A stretch of DNA of 47,666 nt from Acidimicrobiia bacterium (GTDB taxonomy: Bacteria > Actinomycetota > Acidimicrobiia > Spongiisociales > UBA5794), in assembly GCA_029939995.1 (NCBI GenBank), contig JAOZRW010000003.1, positions 53,496 through 101,161 on the forward strand, written 5' to 3'. The position numbers and the translations under genes are program-made. The notes beneath the pieces were generated by a model. It saw only the letters and a list, made by a program, of their open reading frames with translations, did no database searches and was not told where the DNA came from. Of this stretch, positions 8,630-17,505 are shown piece after piece. Each line of letters begins with the position of its first letter. Position 1 is the first letter of the stretch.

Positions 8630-8638
8630 GGAGCGGTG

Positions 8639-8667
8639 AGTATGGTCGATCGGCGCGTCCACGTCAA
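8639..8667 (-). promoter_or_regulatory. Sigma-70 type promoter for the cimA leader
   Basis: TTGACG, 17 bases, CATACT on the minus strand. The -35 overlaps the TGA stop of the upstream acyltransferase gene. The -10 ends nine bases before the leader ATG, so transcription should start at or a few bases before that codon. Confidence 0.7.
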
Positions 8668-10559
8668 CGGTCGATCGAGCGGGCGATCAACCCGGCGTAC
8701 GCCCTGATCCCCTCGGCTGTGAGATGCACGCCGTCTTTCACGAAGTATTCGGGATGACCGTCTGCGGCGCTGTTCCAGTCGATCAGATACGCGTTGTCCC
8801 ATCGGCTCACGCCGTCGGCGATGGCGCTGTTGACCTGGCCTTCGTATCGGCGCGGCACACTGGCGTTGACCACGTACACGCTGCGGATGTTGGAGAGGGC
8901 CTCCATCGCCGTGTCGAACGTCTTCGAGTTGAACGGCCCGTTCGTCCCGAGATGGAGAACGACGACGCTTCCGAGCGGTCCGTCCCGACGGACGTCGGTG
9001 ATGACGTCCGGTACCTGCTTCATCTGTCGGCTGACCTTCGCATAGACGCGGGCATCGTCGATGGCCTTCTCGAGGCCGATCTTCGCCCCGAGCATGACGG
9101 AGTCGCCGATCAGTACCGGTGGGGGCGTCGTCACCGACGGCGCGGATGGGGGTACCGGCGTGTTGGGCGCCACCGATGTCGGCAGGGTCGTCGTGGTCGT
9201 CGTGGGAGCTTCCGGGAGGTCCTCCTCGACGGCTACCGGAACGCCGTCCGGGGAAGCGGCGATCTCCTGTCCGGGGGGAGGGACGGAGGCGCCTCGGACG
9301 AGACCGAGGGTGAGGCCGAGGAGGAAGACTCCGGCGATCACCGGCCACAGGGCCGCAGCCTGCGGGGAGCGTTGGTGCAGAGGGTCGGTGACGCGAGCAA
9401 CCCATGCCTTGAACCCGTACTTGCGGATCGGCTGCTCCACCCACCGGTATGAGACTTCGGTGATCGCGACGGTGAGCACGAGTTGGACGGCGAGCGCCGT
9501 CCAACGGTTCCATGCGACGTCGACGCCGGGGCGCAGGAGCATGAAGATCGGCCAGTGATAGAGATAGAGGCCGTAGGAGCGCTTGCCGACCCACACGAGC
9601 GGCCGGTTCCCGAGCAACGGGTTGAGCGCACCTTGCGGGTGAACGGTGACGGCGATGACGACCGCGGTGAGCGTCGAGACGACGAAGAACCCGCCCCGGT
9701 AGAGGAAGACGTCGTATTCCCCCATTCTCAGCAGCGTCACGATCAGGAAGGTCAGCGCCACGAAACCGAACGTGTTGAGGATGGCAACACCTCTCGCGGT
9801 GAGTCGGCGCGTGAATCTCCACGGCTGCCACAAGAAGGCGAGAGCCACGCCGATGAGGAGGCCGGAAGCGCGGGTGTCGGTGCCGAAGTAGACGCGGGTC
9901 GGATCGTCGTAGGGCACGAACATGACCCACATCAAGGCGGTGGACGCGACCGCGCCGGCGAAAGCGACACCGATGAAGCGCCGGGCGGTCTGGCCGTACC
10001 CCGTCGAGCGGCGGGCCAGGACGAGCATGCCGCCGGTGAAGATCAACGGGAAGAACAGGTAGAACTGCTCCTCGACGGCGAGCGACCACAGGTGCCGGAG
10101 CAGGGGCGGGCGAGCGAAAGCTTCGAAGTAGGACTCCTGGCGGAAGATCGAGACCCAGTTCGTCGAGTAGGTCAACGCTCCGAGGACGTCCTGGTCCAGG
10201 CGGTAGAGCGCGTCGCGGGCGAACAGCAGGGCGCCGGTGACGACGAGGATGAGCAGCACACCCAGCGCCGGTAGGAGTCGGCGTGCTCTCCGGAGCCAGA
10301 AGCGCTTGAGATCGTTGCCCCCGGTCCGGACCCGTTCGAGGATCAGCAGCGACGTGATGAGGTAGCCGCTGATGACGAGGAACACCTCGACGCCCAGGAA
10401 TCCGCCGGGGATGAAGCCGAACTCGGCGTGGTACAGGATGACGGCGATGACGGCGATCGCTCGAAGCCCGTCGATGCCGGGCATGTACGGAAGACGAGCG
10501 GGGACCGCAGGCGGGACGAGGTCCTGCATGTCCCGGGATGTGTCGATGTTGTGCGTCAT
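8664..10559 (-). CDS. Membrane acyltransferase with C-terminal SGNH domain (OafA/YrhL type)
   Basis: A 631-residue polytopic protein that probably O-acetylates cell-surface polysaccharide or peptidoglycan. Residues about 26-375 form the acyltransferase-3 domain with some ten helices; motifs are PGIDGLRAIAV, ILYHAEFGF with the catalytic His, GVEVFLVISGYLI, and LWSLAVEEQFYLFFP. A Thr/Pro linker (with TTTTTTLPTS) leads to an extracytoplasmic SGNH esterase/transferase domain, about 455-631: GDSVM with the nucleophile Ser, HLGTNG, and the D-x-x-H pair DGVHLTAEG. All catalytic residues are present. It lies upstream of cimA on the same strand but cimA has its own promoter in the 3' end of this gene. 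Confidence 0.9.
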   Translation of the reverse strand: MTHNIDTSRDMQDLVPPAVPARLPYMPGIDGLRAIAVIAVILYHAEFGFIPGGFLGVEVFLVISGYLITSLLILERVRTGGNDLKRFWLRRARRLLPALGVLLILVVTGALLFARDALYRLDQDVLGALTYSTNWVSIFRQESYFEAFARPPLLRHLWSLAVEEQFYLFFPLIFTGGMLVLARRSTGYGQTARRFIGVAFAGAVASTALMWVMFVPYDDPTRVYFGTDTRASGLLIGVALAFLWQPWRFTRRLTARGVAILNTFGFVALTFLIVTLLRMGEYDVFLYRGGFFVVSTLTAVVIAVTVHPQGALNPLLGNRPLVWVGKRSYGLYLYHWPIFMLLRPGVDVAWNRWTALAVQLVLTVAITEVSYRWVEQPIRKYGFKAWVARVTDPLHQRSPQAAALWPVIAGVFLLGLTLGLVRGASVPPPGQEIAASPDGVPVAVEEDLPEAPTTTTTTLPTSVAPNTPVPPSAPSVTTPPPVLIGDSVMLGAKIGLEKAIDDARVYAKVSRQMKQVPDVITDVRRDGPLGSVVVLHLGTNGPFNSKTFDTAMEALSNIRSVYVVNASVPRRYEGQVNSAIADGVSRWDNAYLIDWNSAADGHPEYFVKDGVHLTAEGIRAYAGLIARSIDR

Positions 10560-10651
10560 GTGTGGAGTCCGGGTGCGCGAGGATCACGCGAAAGCTCGAG
10601 GTTTCCTTCCTGAGGCAGCATATCACCGGATCGGATTATCGGGGGAGCATG

Positions 10652-10680
10652 TTGCCCGGTCGGAGCGGCACCGGTATCCT
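10652..10680 (+). promoter_or_regulatory. Sigma-70 type promoter for the trpS leader
   Basis: TTGCCC, 17 bases, TATCCT, ending seven bases before the leader-peptide ATG. The geometry copies that of the cimA leader promoter and predicts a leaderless transcript. Confidence 0.6.
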
Positions 10681-10687
10681 GGCCCGC

Positions 10688-10726
10688 ATGCAGAAACGGT
10701 GCGTCTGGCGGTTCGAGCGGACATAG
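10688..10726 (+). CDS. Tryptophan-containing leader peptide of trpS
   Basis: A 12-codon frame, MQKRCVWRFERT, ending in TAG and placed seven bases after a -10 hexamer with no Shine-Dalgarno. The single Trp codon (10706-10708) lies within a predicted stem, TCTGGCG (10704-10710) with CGCCAGG (10737-10743), so a ribosome waiting at that codon would open the stem. An intrinsic-terminator-like hairpin follows before trpS. One Trp codon is a weaker signature than the usual two or three, so this is a plausible rather than certain leader. Confidence 0.5.
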   Translation: MQKRCVWRFERT

Positions 10727-10752
10727 GGTTCGAGCGCGCCAGGACGATTCCG

Positions 10753-10782
10753 ACGCCGGAGCCCGAGGCCCGGCGTTCTTTC
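10753..10782 (+). terminator. Candidate attenuator terminator before trpS
   Basis: ACGCCGG (10753-10759) pairs with CCGGCGT (10770-10776). Inside, GCC and GGC extend the stem around a CGA loop with one bulged A. TTCTTTC follows. It ends just ahead of the GAGGAGGAA ribosome-binding site of trpS, so it can only act to stop transcription before the gene, not after one. Confidence 0.55.
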
Positions 10783-10795
10783 ATGAGGAGGAACG

Positions 10796-11797
10796 GTGAC
10801 AGAGCAGAAGAAGACGGTGTTCTCCGGTGTCCAACCGACGGGTGCGATGCACTACGGCGGCTACCTGGGGGCGTTCCGCAACTGGGTCGCGCTCCAGGAG
10901 GATGAGGCGTACGACGTCATCTACTGCATCGTCGATCTCCACGCGATGACGGTTCCGTACGATCCGCGCGAGTTCAGCCGGCAGCGGCTCGAGACGGCGA
11001 AGATGATCCTGGCACTCGGCATCGATCCGGATCGTTCGCTGTTGTACATGCAGAGCCAGGTTCCCCAACACGCCGAATTGGCGTGGATCCTCGGCACGCT
11101 CACACCGACCGGTGTGCTCAACCGGATGACGCAGTACAAGGACAAGGTCGACAAGGGCATCCCGTCGAGCCTCGGTCTCTACTCGTACCCGGTGCTGATG
11201 GCGGCGGACATCCTGCTGTATCACGCCGATCTCGTCCCCGTCGGCGACGATCAGAAACAGCACCTCGAGATGTCGCGAGACCTCGCGGCCCGGTTCAACA
11301 ACCGCTTCGCGGAAGTCTTTCCGATCCCGGAGCCGCTGATTCCCGAGACCTCGGCCCGTGTGATGTCGCTCGCCGACCCGACTTCGAAGATGTCCAAGAG
11401 CGACCCGAATCCCAAGAACCGGATCGACCTCGACGACACGCCGGATGCGATCCGCAAGAAGATCAAGTCGGCGGTGACGGATTCCGACCCGGTCGTTCGC
11501 TACGACGTCGAGGCGAAGCCCGGGATCTCGAACTTGCTTGAGATCATGTCGGCGACGACCGGTCGTTCGATCGAGAGCCTCTCCGACGAGTTCGGGACCG
11601 GCGGGTACGGACGGTTCAAAGAGGCGGTGGCGGAGGCGATCGTCGCGGAGTTGGCTCCCGTGCGGATGAAACTCGAGGATCTCGACGACGCCGAAGTCGC
11701 GCGCATCCTCCAGAAGGGCGCCCTGGATGCCAGAACCGCGGCCGAGCGGTTCCAGCAGCAGGTACGGGACGCGGTCGGGCTCGGCAGGATCGAGTAG
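10796..11797 (+). CDS. trpS: Tryptophanyl-tRNA synthetase
   Basis: A 333-residue class I aminoacyl-tRNA synthetase that charges tRNA-Trp. The adenylate-binding signature reads GVQPTGAMHYGGYLG (HIGH variant). Further markers are the tryptophan-site region YSYPVLMAADILLY, GDDQKQHLE, and KMSKS at 198-202. The length matches bacterial TrpS. The GTG start is fixed by GAGGAGGAA seven bases upstream. It is preceded by a possible Trp leader peptide and terminator, and followed 87 bases later by guaB3, probably in a separate or read-through unit. Confidence 0.97.
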   Translation: MTEQKKTVFSGVQPTGAMHYGGYLGAFRNWVALQEDEAYDVIYCIVDLHAMTVPYDPREFSRQRLETAKMILALGIDPDRSLLYMQSQVPQHAELAWILGTLTPTGVLNRMTQYKDKVDKGIPSSLGLYSYPVLMAADILLYHADLVPVGDDQKQHLEMSRDLAARFNNRFAEVFPIPEPLIPETSARVMSLADPTSKMSKSDPNPKNRIDLDDTPDAIRKKIKSAVTDSDPVVRYDVEAKPGISNLLEIMSATTGRSIESLSDEFGTGGYGRFKEAVAEAIVAELAPVRMKLEDLDDAEVARILQKGALDARTAAERFQQQVRDAVGLGRIE

Positions 11798-11884
11798 CGG
11801 CGGCCGCGTCGCCGAATCTGAGCGCCGTGTACTGAGTACCCTGCCGGATAACGGCCCCAGCACTCGAACGGAAGGCATTTCCCC

Positions 11885-13042
11885 ATGGAGATCGACATCG
11901 GCATCGCAAAGTCGGGTCGGCGGGCGTACGGCTTCGACGACATCGCCATCGTTCCGTCGAGGCGGACCCGGGATCCCGAGGACATCGACCTGACCTGGGA
12001 GATGGACGCGTTCACGTTCGATCTCCCGCTTCTGGCGGCCGCGATGGATTCGGCGGTGGGTCCGCAGACGGCGATCGAGATCGCCCGACTGGGGGGCCTG
12101 GCGGTCCTGAACCTCGAGGGTCTGTGGACGAAGTACGCGGATCCCGAACCGGTGTACGAGGAGATCGCTTCGCTCCCCGACGACCGGGCGACGAGACGGA
12201 TGCAGGAGCTGTACGCCGCTCCCGTCGATCCGGATCTGATCACGCAACGCGTCGCGGAGATGAAGAGCGCCGGGATCATCACCGCCGCGAGCCTCACCCC
12301 GCAGAACGTCACCCGGTACATCGAAGCGGCGAAAGCCGGAGGTCTCGACCTGCTGGTGGTGCAGGGGACCGTCGTGTCGGCGGAGCATGTGTCTTCGACG
12401 ACCGAGCCGCTGGACCTGTTCGAGTTCATCAGGGAGGTCGAGATGCCCGTCGTCGTCGGCGGCGTCGCCTCCTACTCCGGTGCCCTCCACCTGATGCGGA
12501 CCGGCGCCGTGGGAGTCCTCGTCGGTGTGGGGCCCGGTGCCGCATGCACGACGCGTGCGGTGCTCGGCATCGGCGTGCCTCAGGCGACCGCGATCGCCGA
12601 CGCAGCAGGGGCGAGAACGCGATACCTCGAAGAGACCGGCCGGTACGTTCACGTGATCGCCGACGGCGGCATGCGGACCGGGGGCGACATCGCGAAAGCG
12701 ATCGCGATGGGCGCAGACGCCGTCATGCTCGGTTCGCCGTTCGCCGCGACGGCGGAGGCGCCGGGGAGAGGGATGCATTGGGGGATGGCGACGTTCCATC
12801 CGACGCTGCCGCGCGGTTCACGGGTCCGGGCGGGGGAGATCGGGACGATCGAGGAGTTGCTCGTCGGCCCCGCACATGAGAACGACGGGAGGCGGAACCT
12901 CTTCGGGGCCCTGCGGACTTCGATGGCGACCACCGGGTACGCCAACGTGAAGGAGTTCCAGAAGGCCGAGGTGATGGTCGCGCCGGCGCTCCAGACGGAG
13001 GGGAAGCAACTGCAACGCTCCCAGGGCGTGGGGATGGGCTGA
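11885..13042 (+). CDS. guaB3: GuaB3-family IMP dehydrogenase-related protein
   Basis: A 385-residue TIM barrel of the IMP dehydrogenase/GMP reductase superfamily without the CBS domains of true IMPDH. The catalytic loop is [19 protein letters not shown] with C221. [29 protein letters not shown] binds the substrate phosphate. The mobile-flap Arg-Tyr of IMPDH is not evident. It belongs to the actinobacterial second-type group (TIGR01304); GuaB3 members have been reported to act as GMP reductases, so conversion of GMP to IMP is a real possibility. Two bases separate it from guaA, so the two are co-transcribed. Confidence 0.9.
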   Translation: MEIDIGIAKSGRRAYGFDDIAIVPSRRTRDPEDIDLTWEMDAFTFDLPLLAAAMDSAVGPQTAIEIARLGGLAVLNLEGLWTKYADPEPVYEEIASLPDDRATRRMQELYAAPVDPDLITQRVAEMKSAGIITAASLTPQNVTRYIEAAKAGGLDLLVVQGTVVSAEHVSSTTEPLDLFEFIREVEMPVVVGGVASYSGALHLMRTGAVGVLVGVGPGAACTTRAVLGIGVPQATAIADAAGARTRYLEETGRYVHVIADGGMRTGGDIAKAIAMGADAVMLGSPFAATAEAPGRGMHWGMATFHPTLPRGSRVRAGEIGTIEELLVGPAHENDGRRNLFGALRTSMATTGYANVKEFQKAEVMVAPALQTEGKQLQRSQGVGMG

Positions 13043-13044
13043 CG

Positions 13045-14610
13045 ATGGCGACGACTTCGACCGGGCACGCTTCCGAAGGTGACTTCGACCGGGTGCTCGT
13101 CGTCGATTTCGGTGCCCAGTACGCCCAGTTGATCGCGCGCCGGGTTCGTGAAGCCCACGTCTTCTCCGAGATCGTGCCGCGCGACATCACCGCGGACGCG
13201 GTCGTCGACAAAGCGCCGGTCGGGATCATCCTCTCCGGCGGCCCGGCTTCGGTCCACGAGGCGGGAGCGTACGGGATCGACGAAGCGATCTTCGATCTCG
13301 GCATCCCCATCCTCGGCATCTGTTACGGGCATCAGGTGATAGCGAGCGAGCTGGGAGGAACGGTCGAACGGAACGACGTCGCGGAGTACGGGCCCGCGGA
13401 GCTGACCGTGGTCGGCGACTCGCTCATGTTCTCGGGACTGCCCGACGAGCAGCCGGTCTGGATGAGCCATCGGGACGCGGTGACCGAGCCCCCCGCCGGT
13501 TTCACGGTGACGGCGTCGACGCCGGACTCGCCCGTCGCGGCGATGGAGGACGCGGCCCGGGGGATATTCGGCGTGCAGTTCCACCCCGAGGTCGTGCACA
13601 CGCCGCGGGGCCAGGAGATGCTCAAGCACTTCCTCTTCGAGGCGTGTCGGGCGCGACCGACGTGGACGCACGCCGGGATCATCGAGCAGACGGTCGCCGC
13701 CGTTCGCGAGGAGGTCGGCACCGGCACCGTCATCTGCGGTCTCTCCGGAGGCGTCGATTCCTCGGTCGCCGCGGCGTTGGTGCACAAGGCCATCGGCGAC
13801 CAGCTGGTCTGCGTGTTCGTCGACCACGGTCTGCTTCGCAAGGGCGAGGCAGAGCAGGTCGAGGAGACGTTCCGTCGCACGTTCGCCATGAACCTGATCC
13901 ACGTCCAGGCGCAGGATCGGTTCCTGGAAGCGCTCGAGGGTGTCACCGATCCGGAGCGGAAGCGGATGATCATCGGCGAGATGTTCATCCGGGTGTTCGA
14001 GGAGGTCGCCGCCGAGGTCTCCGATGCCGCGTACCTGGTCCAGGGGACCCTGTATCCGGACGTGATCGAGTCCGGCACGAAGGACGCGGCGAAGATCAAG
14101 AGCCACCACAACGTCGGGGGACTGCCCGAGGACATGACCCTGTCGCTCATCGAGCCGCTGAGGGACCTCTTCAAGGACGAGGTCCGCGCGGTCGGGGAGG
14201 AACTGGGCCTCCCGGAGGAGATCGTGTGGCGCCAGCCGTTCCCCGGTCCCGGCCTCGCCGTGCGCATCATCGGCGACATCACGAAGGAGCGGCTCGACAT
14301 CCTGCGCGACGCCGACGCGATCATCCTCGACGAGATCCACCGGGCCGGCCTCTACGGGGAGTTGTGGCAGACGTTCGGCGTGTTGCCGGCGATCCGCACC
14401 GTCGGCGTCCAGGGCGACGGCCGCACGTACGCCTATCCGTTGATCGTGCGTGCGGTGACATCTGACGACGCCATGACCGCCGACTGGGCGCGTCTCCCGT
14501 ACGACGTTCTCGCTTCGATCTCGTCTCGCGTGATCAACGAGGTGCCGGGCATCAACCGGGTCGCGTACGACGTCTCGTCGAAACCCCCGGCCACCATCGA
14601 GTGGGAGTAA
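13045..14610 (+). CDS. guaA: GMP synthase (glutamine-hydrolysing)
   Basis: A 521-residue enzyme that aminates XMP to GMP. The N-terminal class I glutamine amidotransferase has C93 in GICYGHQ and H180/E182 in FHPE. The ATP-pyrophosphatase domain begins with the P-loop SGGVDSS at 234-240. The C-terminal dimerisation domain ends [18 protein letters not shown], the usual terminus. Twelve extra N-terminal residues precede the conserved [17 protein letters not shown]. It directly follows guaB3. The left arm of an inverted repeat begins two bases after its stop codon. Confidence 0.97.
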   Translation: MATTSTGHASEGDFDRVLVVDFGAQYAQLIARRVREAHVFSEIVPRDITADAVVDKAPVGIILSGGPASVHEAGAYGIDEAIFDLGIPILGICYGHQVIASELGGTVERNDVAEYGPAELTVVGDSLMFSGLPDEQPVWMSHRDAVTEPPAGFTVTASTPDSPVAAMEDAARGIFGVQFHPEVVHTPRGQEMLKHFLFEACRARPTWTHAGIIEQTVAAVREEVGTGTVICGLSGGVDSSVAAALVHKAIGDQLVCVFVDHGLLRKGEAEQVEETFRRTFAMNLIHVQAQDRFLEALEGVTDPERKRMIIGEMFIRVFEEVAAEVSDAAYLVQGTLYPDVIESGTKDAAKIKSHHNVGGLPEDMTLSLIEPLRDLFKDEVRAVGEELGLPEEIVWRQPFPGPGLAVRIIGDITKERLDILRDADAIILDEIHRAGLYGELWQTFGVLPAIRTVGVQGDGRTYAYPLIVRAVTSDDAMTADWARLPYDVLASISSRVINEVPGINRVAYDVSSKPPATIEWE

Positions 14611-14611
14611 C

Positions 14612-14734
14612 CCGCCCCGAACCCTGGGTTCCTGACCCTGTATATGCCGTCTCCGGCCCGCGGTTCGCGGAGCCGCTCATTCCGCGGGCTCACGACGTCA
14701 AATAGGGCGCAGAGAACCCTGGGTTCGGGGGCGG
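14612..14734. repeat. Inverted-repeat element between guaA and the CheA hybrid
   Basis: Arms CCGCCCCGAACCCTGGGTTC (14612-14631) and its near-perfect complement (14714-14734, one extra base) flank 82 bases. Each arm contains the 13-bp palindrome GAACCCTGGGTTC. The interior has a second inverted pair, CCCGCGG...CCGCGGG. There is no coding capacity for a transposase and I see no obvious target-site duplication. It could be a MITE-like or REP-like element or a structured RNA; the sequence cannot decide. Confidence 0.6.
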
Positions 14735-14805
14735 TAGTGCTCAAGGAGGCGATCGGGTCGGTCGATGTCTACATCACGATCTGAGGTGGACTTCGAGGTG
14801 CTTCC

Positions 14806-17340
14806 GTGAACTGGAGCGACGATCCAGAATTGCAGCAGATGTTCGTCGACGAGGTGTCCGAGCGATCGGCACGGCTCGTCGAGGGCGGTCGTGCGTTGCG
14901 TGCCGGGACCCTGACATCGCAGGAAGCCGGTGATCTCCTGCGTGAGGGCCACACCATCAAGGGCACCGGCCGGGTCATGGGATACGAGGACGTGGCTTCG
15001 GCGGGTCTCATGCTCGAGATGCTCTGGAGATGGATCCAGCACGGCGACATCGAGCCCGCTCCGATCTTCGGAAGGGTGCTCGAAGGTCTCGGAGCGGCGA
15101 TACCCGGGGCTCTGGAGGATCCCACGGACCTGATCGAGGCGATGTCCGCCGTTCACGAGTTCTTCGCAGAGCAGGCCCTTCCCGAGGAGCTCCCGTTGCC
15201 TCCTTCAGTTCGGTCGGAGCCCTCGCCCGAGGTGAGCGAGAGCCCGGTAGCGGAAGCCGCTCAGCCTCCAACCGAACCGCTCGAACCGACGAAGCTCGAC
15301 GTCGCCGGGACGGCAGCCGCGGCCGGGCCGGAGGACCAGGGCGCCCTGTCTTCCCAGGAAGCGTTCGCCGAGATGCGCAGGTCGATGAACGATGACTCGA
15401 CGGATCCGGGAGCCGGCGCGCCGACGCAACTCGGCGGCATCGTCGGCGATGTCGTGACGTTCGGACAGCCGTCGCCGACCGCAGAATCGCCGGAGACCCC
15501 GGCCTCGCGGGACCAGCGGGTGAGCCCGGCGCCCCCCGTCGAAGGAGCTTCCGGCTCCGTCATCGAGTTCCCGAACTCCGACGAAAGTGCGCAAGTCGCT
15601 CCGCCGCAACCTCCGCCGAAGCGGGACGACCACCCGTCCGCAGATCACGGCGACGTCGTCGTCCTGCCGTCGAAGAGGCGCCGGACCCCGTCCGAATCGG
15701 AAGCCGGGGACCTCGGCGGGCTCATCGGTGCGGTCCAATCCTGGGCCGCCGAGGAGGCCATCTCCGTCAACGCCGGGCGCCTGTACGGGTTGGTCGACCA
15801 CATCGTCTCTCTCCGGATGGACGTCGAAGCGGTTCGGGATCAACTGGTCGAGCTCGCACAGGTAGCCGCAGCGGATCCGTTCTTCGCCGAACGGATCACG
15901 GAGATCTCCGAAGGGATCCATCCGATCCTCCAGGCCTCCGAGGGCATCGAGTCCCGGGCGCTGGGCCTCGCCGCGGAACCGCTTCGCCACGTCACGAACA
16001 CGTTGCCGCAGCTCGGCCGCTACCTGAGCCGCAAGACCGGCAAGGAGCTCCGTGTCGAACTGATCGGAGACGATGTGCTCGTCGACCGGAAAGTACTCGA
16101 ACTGCTCGGCGACGCGATCCGCCAGCTGGTCGTGAACGCCGCCGTGCACGGCATCGAAGACATGGATACGAGACTCGGAGCCGGGAAGCCGGGCACCGGG
16201 ACGATCCGCATCGAGGCGAACCAGGCCGACGTGAATCTCGAAGTGACGGTCAGCGACGACGGCCGCGGGATCCAGTGGCAGTCCGTGGCCGACAAGGGGT
16301 CGACGCTGGGCCTCCTCGACGCCGACGCCGAACTGTCTCCCGAGGCCCTGCGGTCCCTCCTCTACCGTTCAGGGTTCTCGACGCGAGATGCCGAGGACGA
16401 GCTCGCAGGCGACGGTGAGGGGCTGGCCATCGTGCGGGACGCGGTCGATGCGGTGAACGGATCGATGACGCTGCAGAGCACGCCGGGGGAGAGGACCGCC
16501 GTGACGCTGGTGGTACCGACTCATCAGGCGATGCAGAAGGCGCTCCTCGTGGAAGAAGGCGGGATCGTCTGGGGGATCCCGGAGACGGCCGTGTGCGACA
16601 TCGTCGAGATGAGATCTGCCGTGATCGCCGTCACCGACCACGAGACGGTGCTCGAACGGACCGACGGCAACGTGCTGTTCGCCTCGTTCGGAAACCTGAT
16701 GGGGCTCGCCTCGGACGGTGTCCCGGCGTTCGTGGTCGTCGTCGAGAGCGCCGTCGGCCAGGTGGCGCTCGGCGTCGAGAACGTCGTCGGCACCCGCAGG
16801 GTCGCCGCCAAGGAGATCGGTCCGGTGCTCGCCGACGCCGACGCCATCACCGGTGCAGCTCTCCTGGGGGGAGACGAGGTAGTGCTGCTCGTCGACACGA
16901 CGAAACTCGCCGAACGTCAACACGAAGCCGTATCCGAAGGCCCGGCATTCGCACCGGCCAAGGTCCTCATCGTCGACGACTCACGCGGAGTCCAGCAGGT
17001 CGTGTCCTCGGCGCTTGCAACCAGCGGCTTCAGCACATCGGTCGCCGCCAGCGTCGCCGAGGCGCTCGGCGCCCTCCATTCGGGATCGTTCGACGGTCTC
17101 GTCGTCGACTTCTCGATGCCCCGCGCCGACGGCGTCGCCCTCGCCCACATGGTGCGTCAACGCCACGGGGATCTGCCGATCGTGATGCTCTCCGGCGTTG
17201 CCGAAGGGGAGGACATCGACCGGGCCCGCGAGGCCGGCGTCGACGCGTTCTTCGGCAAGGACGACTTCCGCGAGGGCGGCCTCGCCGAGAAGCTCAGGGA
17301 ACTGATCAGCGCCCGTCGCGCACGGGAGCGCACGGCCTGA
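14806..17340 (+). CDS. CheA-type hybrid histidine kinase with C-terminal receiver
   Basis: An 844-residue protein. The N-terminal HPt domain has its phosphorylatable H49 in REGHTIKGTGR. A long Pro/Ser/Glu linker (about 125-300) follows. The histidine-kinase ATPase domain has N444 and H448 in the N box, DDGRG at 484, and the G box GDGEGLAIV. A CheW-like domain (about 565-700) comes next, then a receiver with D724/D725, phospho-acceptor D768 and K818. It is the architecture of CheA fused to CheY, as in ChpA- or FrzE-like systems. No receptor, CheW, CheR or CheB gene is near, so its input is unknown. Start is the GTG giving MNWSDDPELQ; a weak GAGGTG lies upstream. Confidence 0.9.
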   Translation: MNWSDDPELQQMFVDEVSERSARLVEGGRALRAGTLTSQEAGDLLREGHTIKGTGRVMGYEDVASAGLMLEMLWRWIQHGDIEPAPIFGRVLEGLGAAIPGALEDPTDLIEAMSAVHEFFAEQALPEELPLPPSVRSEPSPEVSESPVAEAAQPPTEPLEPTKLDVAGTAAAAGPEDQGALSSQEAFAEMRRSMNDDSTDPGAGAPTQLGGIVGDVVTFGQPSPTAESPETPASRDQRVSPAPPVEGASGSVIEFPNSDESAQVAPPQPPPKRDDHPSADHGDVVVLPSKRRRTPSESEAGDLGGLIGAVQSWAAEEAISVNAGRLYGLVDHIVSLRMDVEAVRDQLVELAQVAAADPFFAERITEISEGIHPILQASEGIESRALGLAAEPLRHVTNTLPQLGRYLSRKTGKELRVELIGDDVLVDRKVLELLGDAIRQLVVNAAVHGIEDMDTRLGAGKPGTGTIRIEANQADVNLEVTVSDDGRGIQWQSVADKGSTLGLLDADAELSPEALRSLLYRSGFSTRDAEDELAGDGEGLAIVRDAVDAVNGSMTLQSTPGERTAVTLVVPTHQAMQKALLVEEGGIVWGIPETAVCDIVEMRSAVIAVTDHETVLERTDGNVLFASFGNLMGLASDGVPAFVVVVESAVGQVALGVENVVGTRRVAAKEIGPVLADADAITGAALLGGDEVVLLVDTTKLAERQHEAVSEGPAFAPAKVLIVDDSRGVQQVVSSALATSGFSTSVAASVAEALGALHSGSFDGLVVDFSMPRADGVALAHMVRQRHGDLPIVMLSGVAEGEDIDRAREAGVDAFFGKDDFREGGLAEKLRELISARRARERTA

Positions 17341-17371
17341 CGGCCTGCCGACGGAACACCGCCAGCCCCAA

Positions 17372-17415
17372 GCGGCCTATGCGAACCCAGGGCTCGCAGG
17401 CGGACATAGGCGCGC
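17372..17415. repeat. Palindromic intergenic motif with outer CCTATG/CATAGG arms
   Basis: The core GCGAACCCAGGGCTCGC is a one-mismatch palindrome closely resembling the GAACCCTGGGTTC motif of the guaA spacer. CCTATG and CATAGG flank it in inverted orientation, so the region can form a compound hairpin. It sits between the CheA hybrid and pcrA. No U-tract follows. Confidence 0.45.
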
Positions 17416-17505
17416 TTCCGGCCCACAGAACGCAGACGGACGGTTTCATCGCCCGGTCTTACGCCGATGTAGTTCGCCGCGCAGGGGTCCCTACACTCGA
17501 CGTCC

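Noticed and set aside
10627-10795. T-box riboswitch before trpS
   Set aside because: I see no T-box consensus or specifier-loop arrangement; a short leader peptide with a terminator explains the region better.
14611-14805. tRNA gene between guaA and the CheA hybrid
   Set aside because: The repeated GGGTTC resembles a T-arm but no acceptor stem, D-arm or anticodon arm can be assembled around it.
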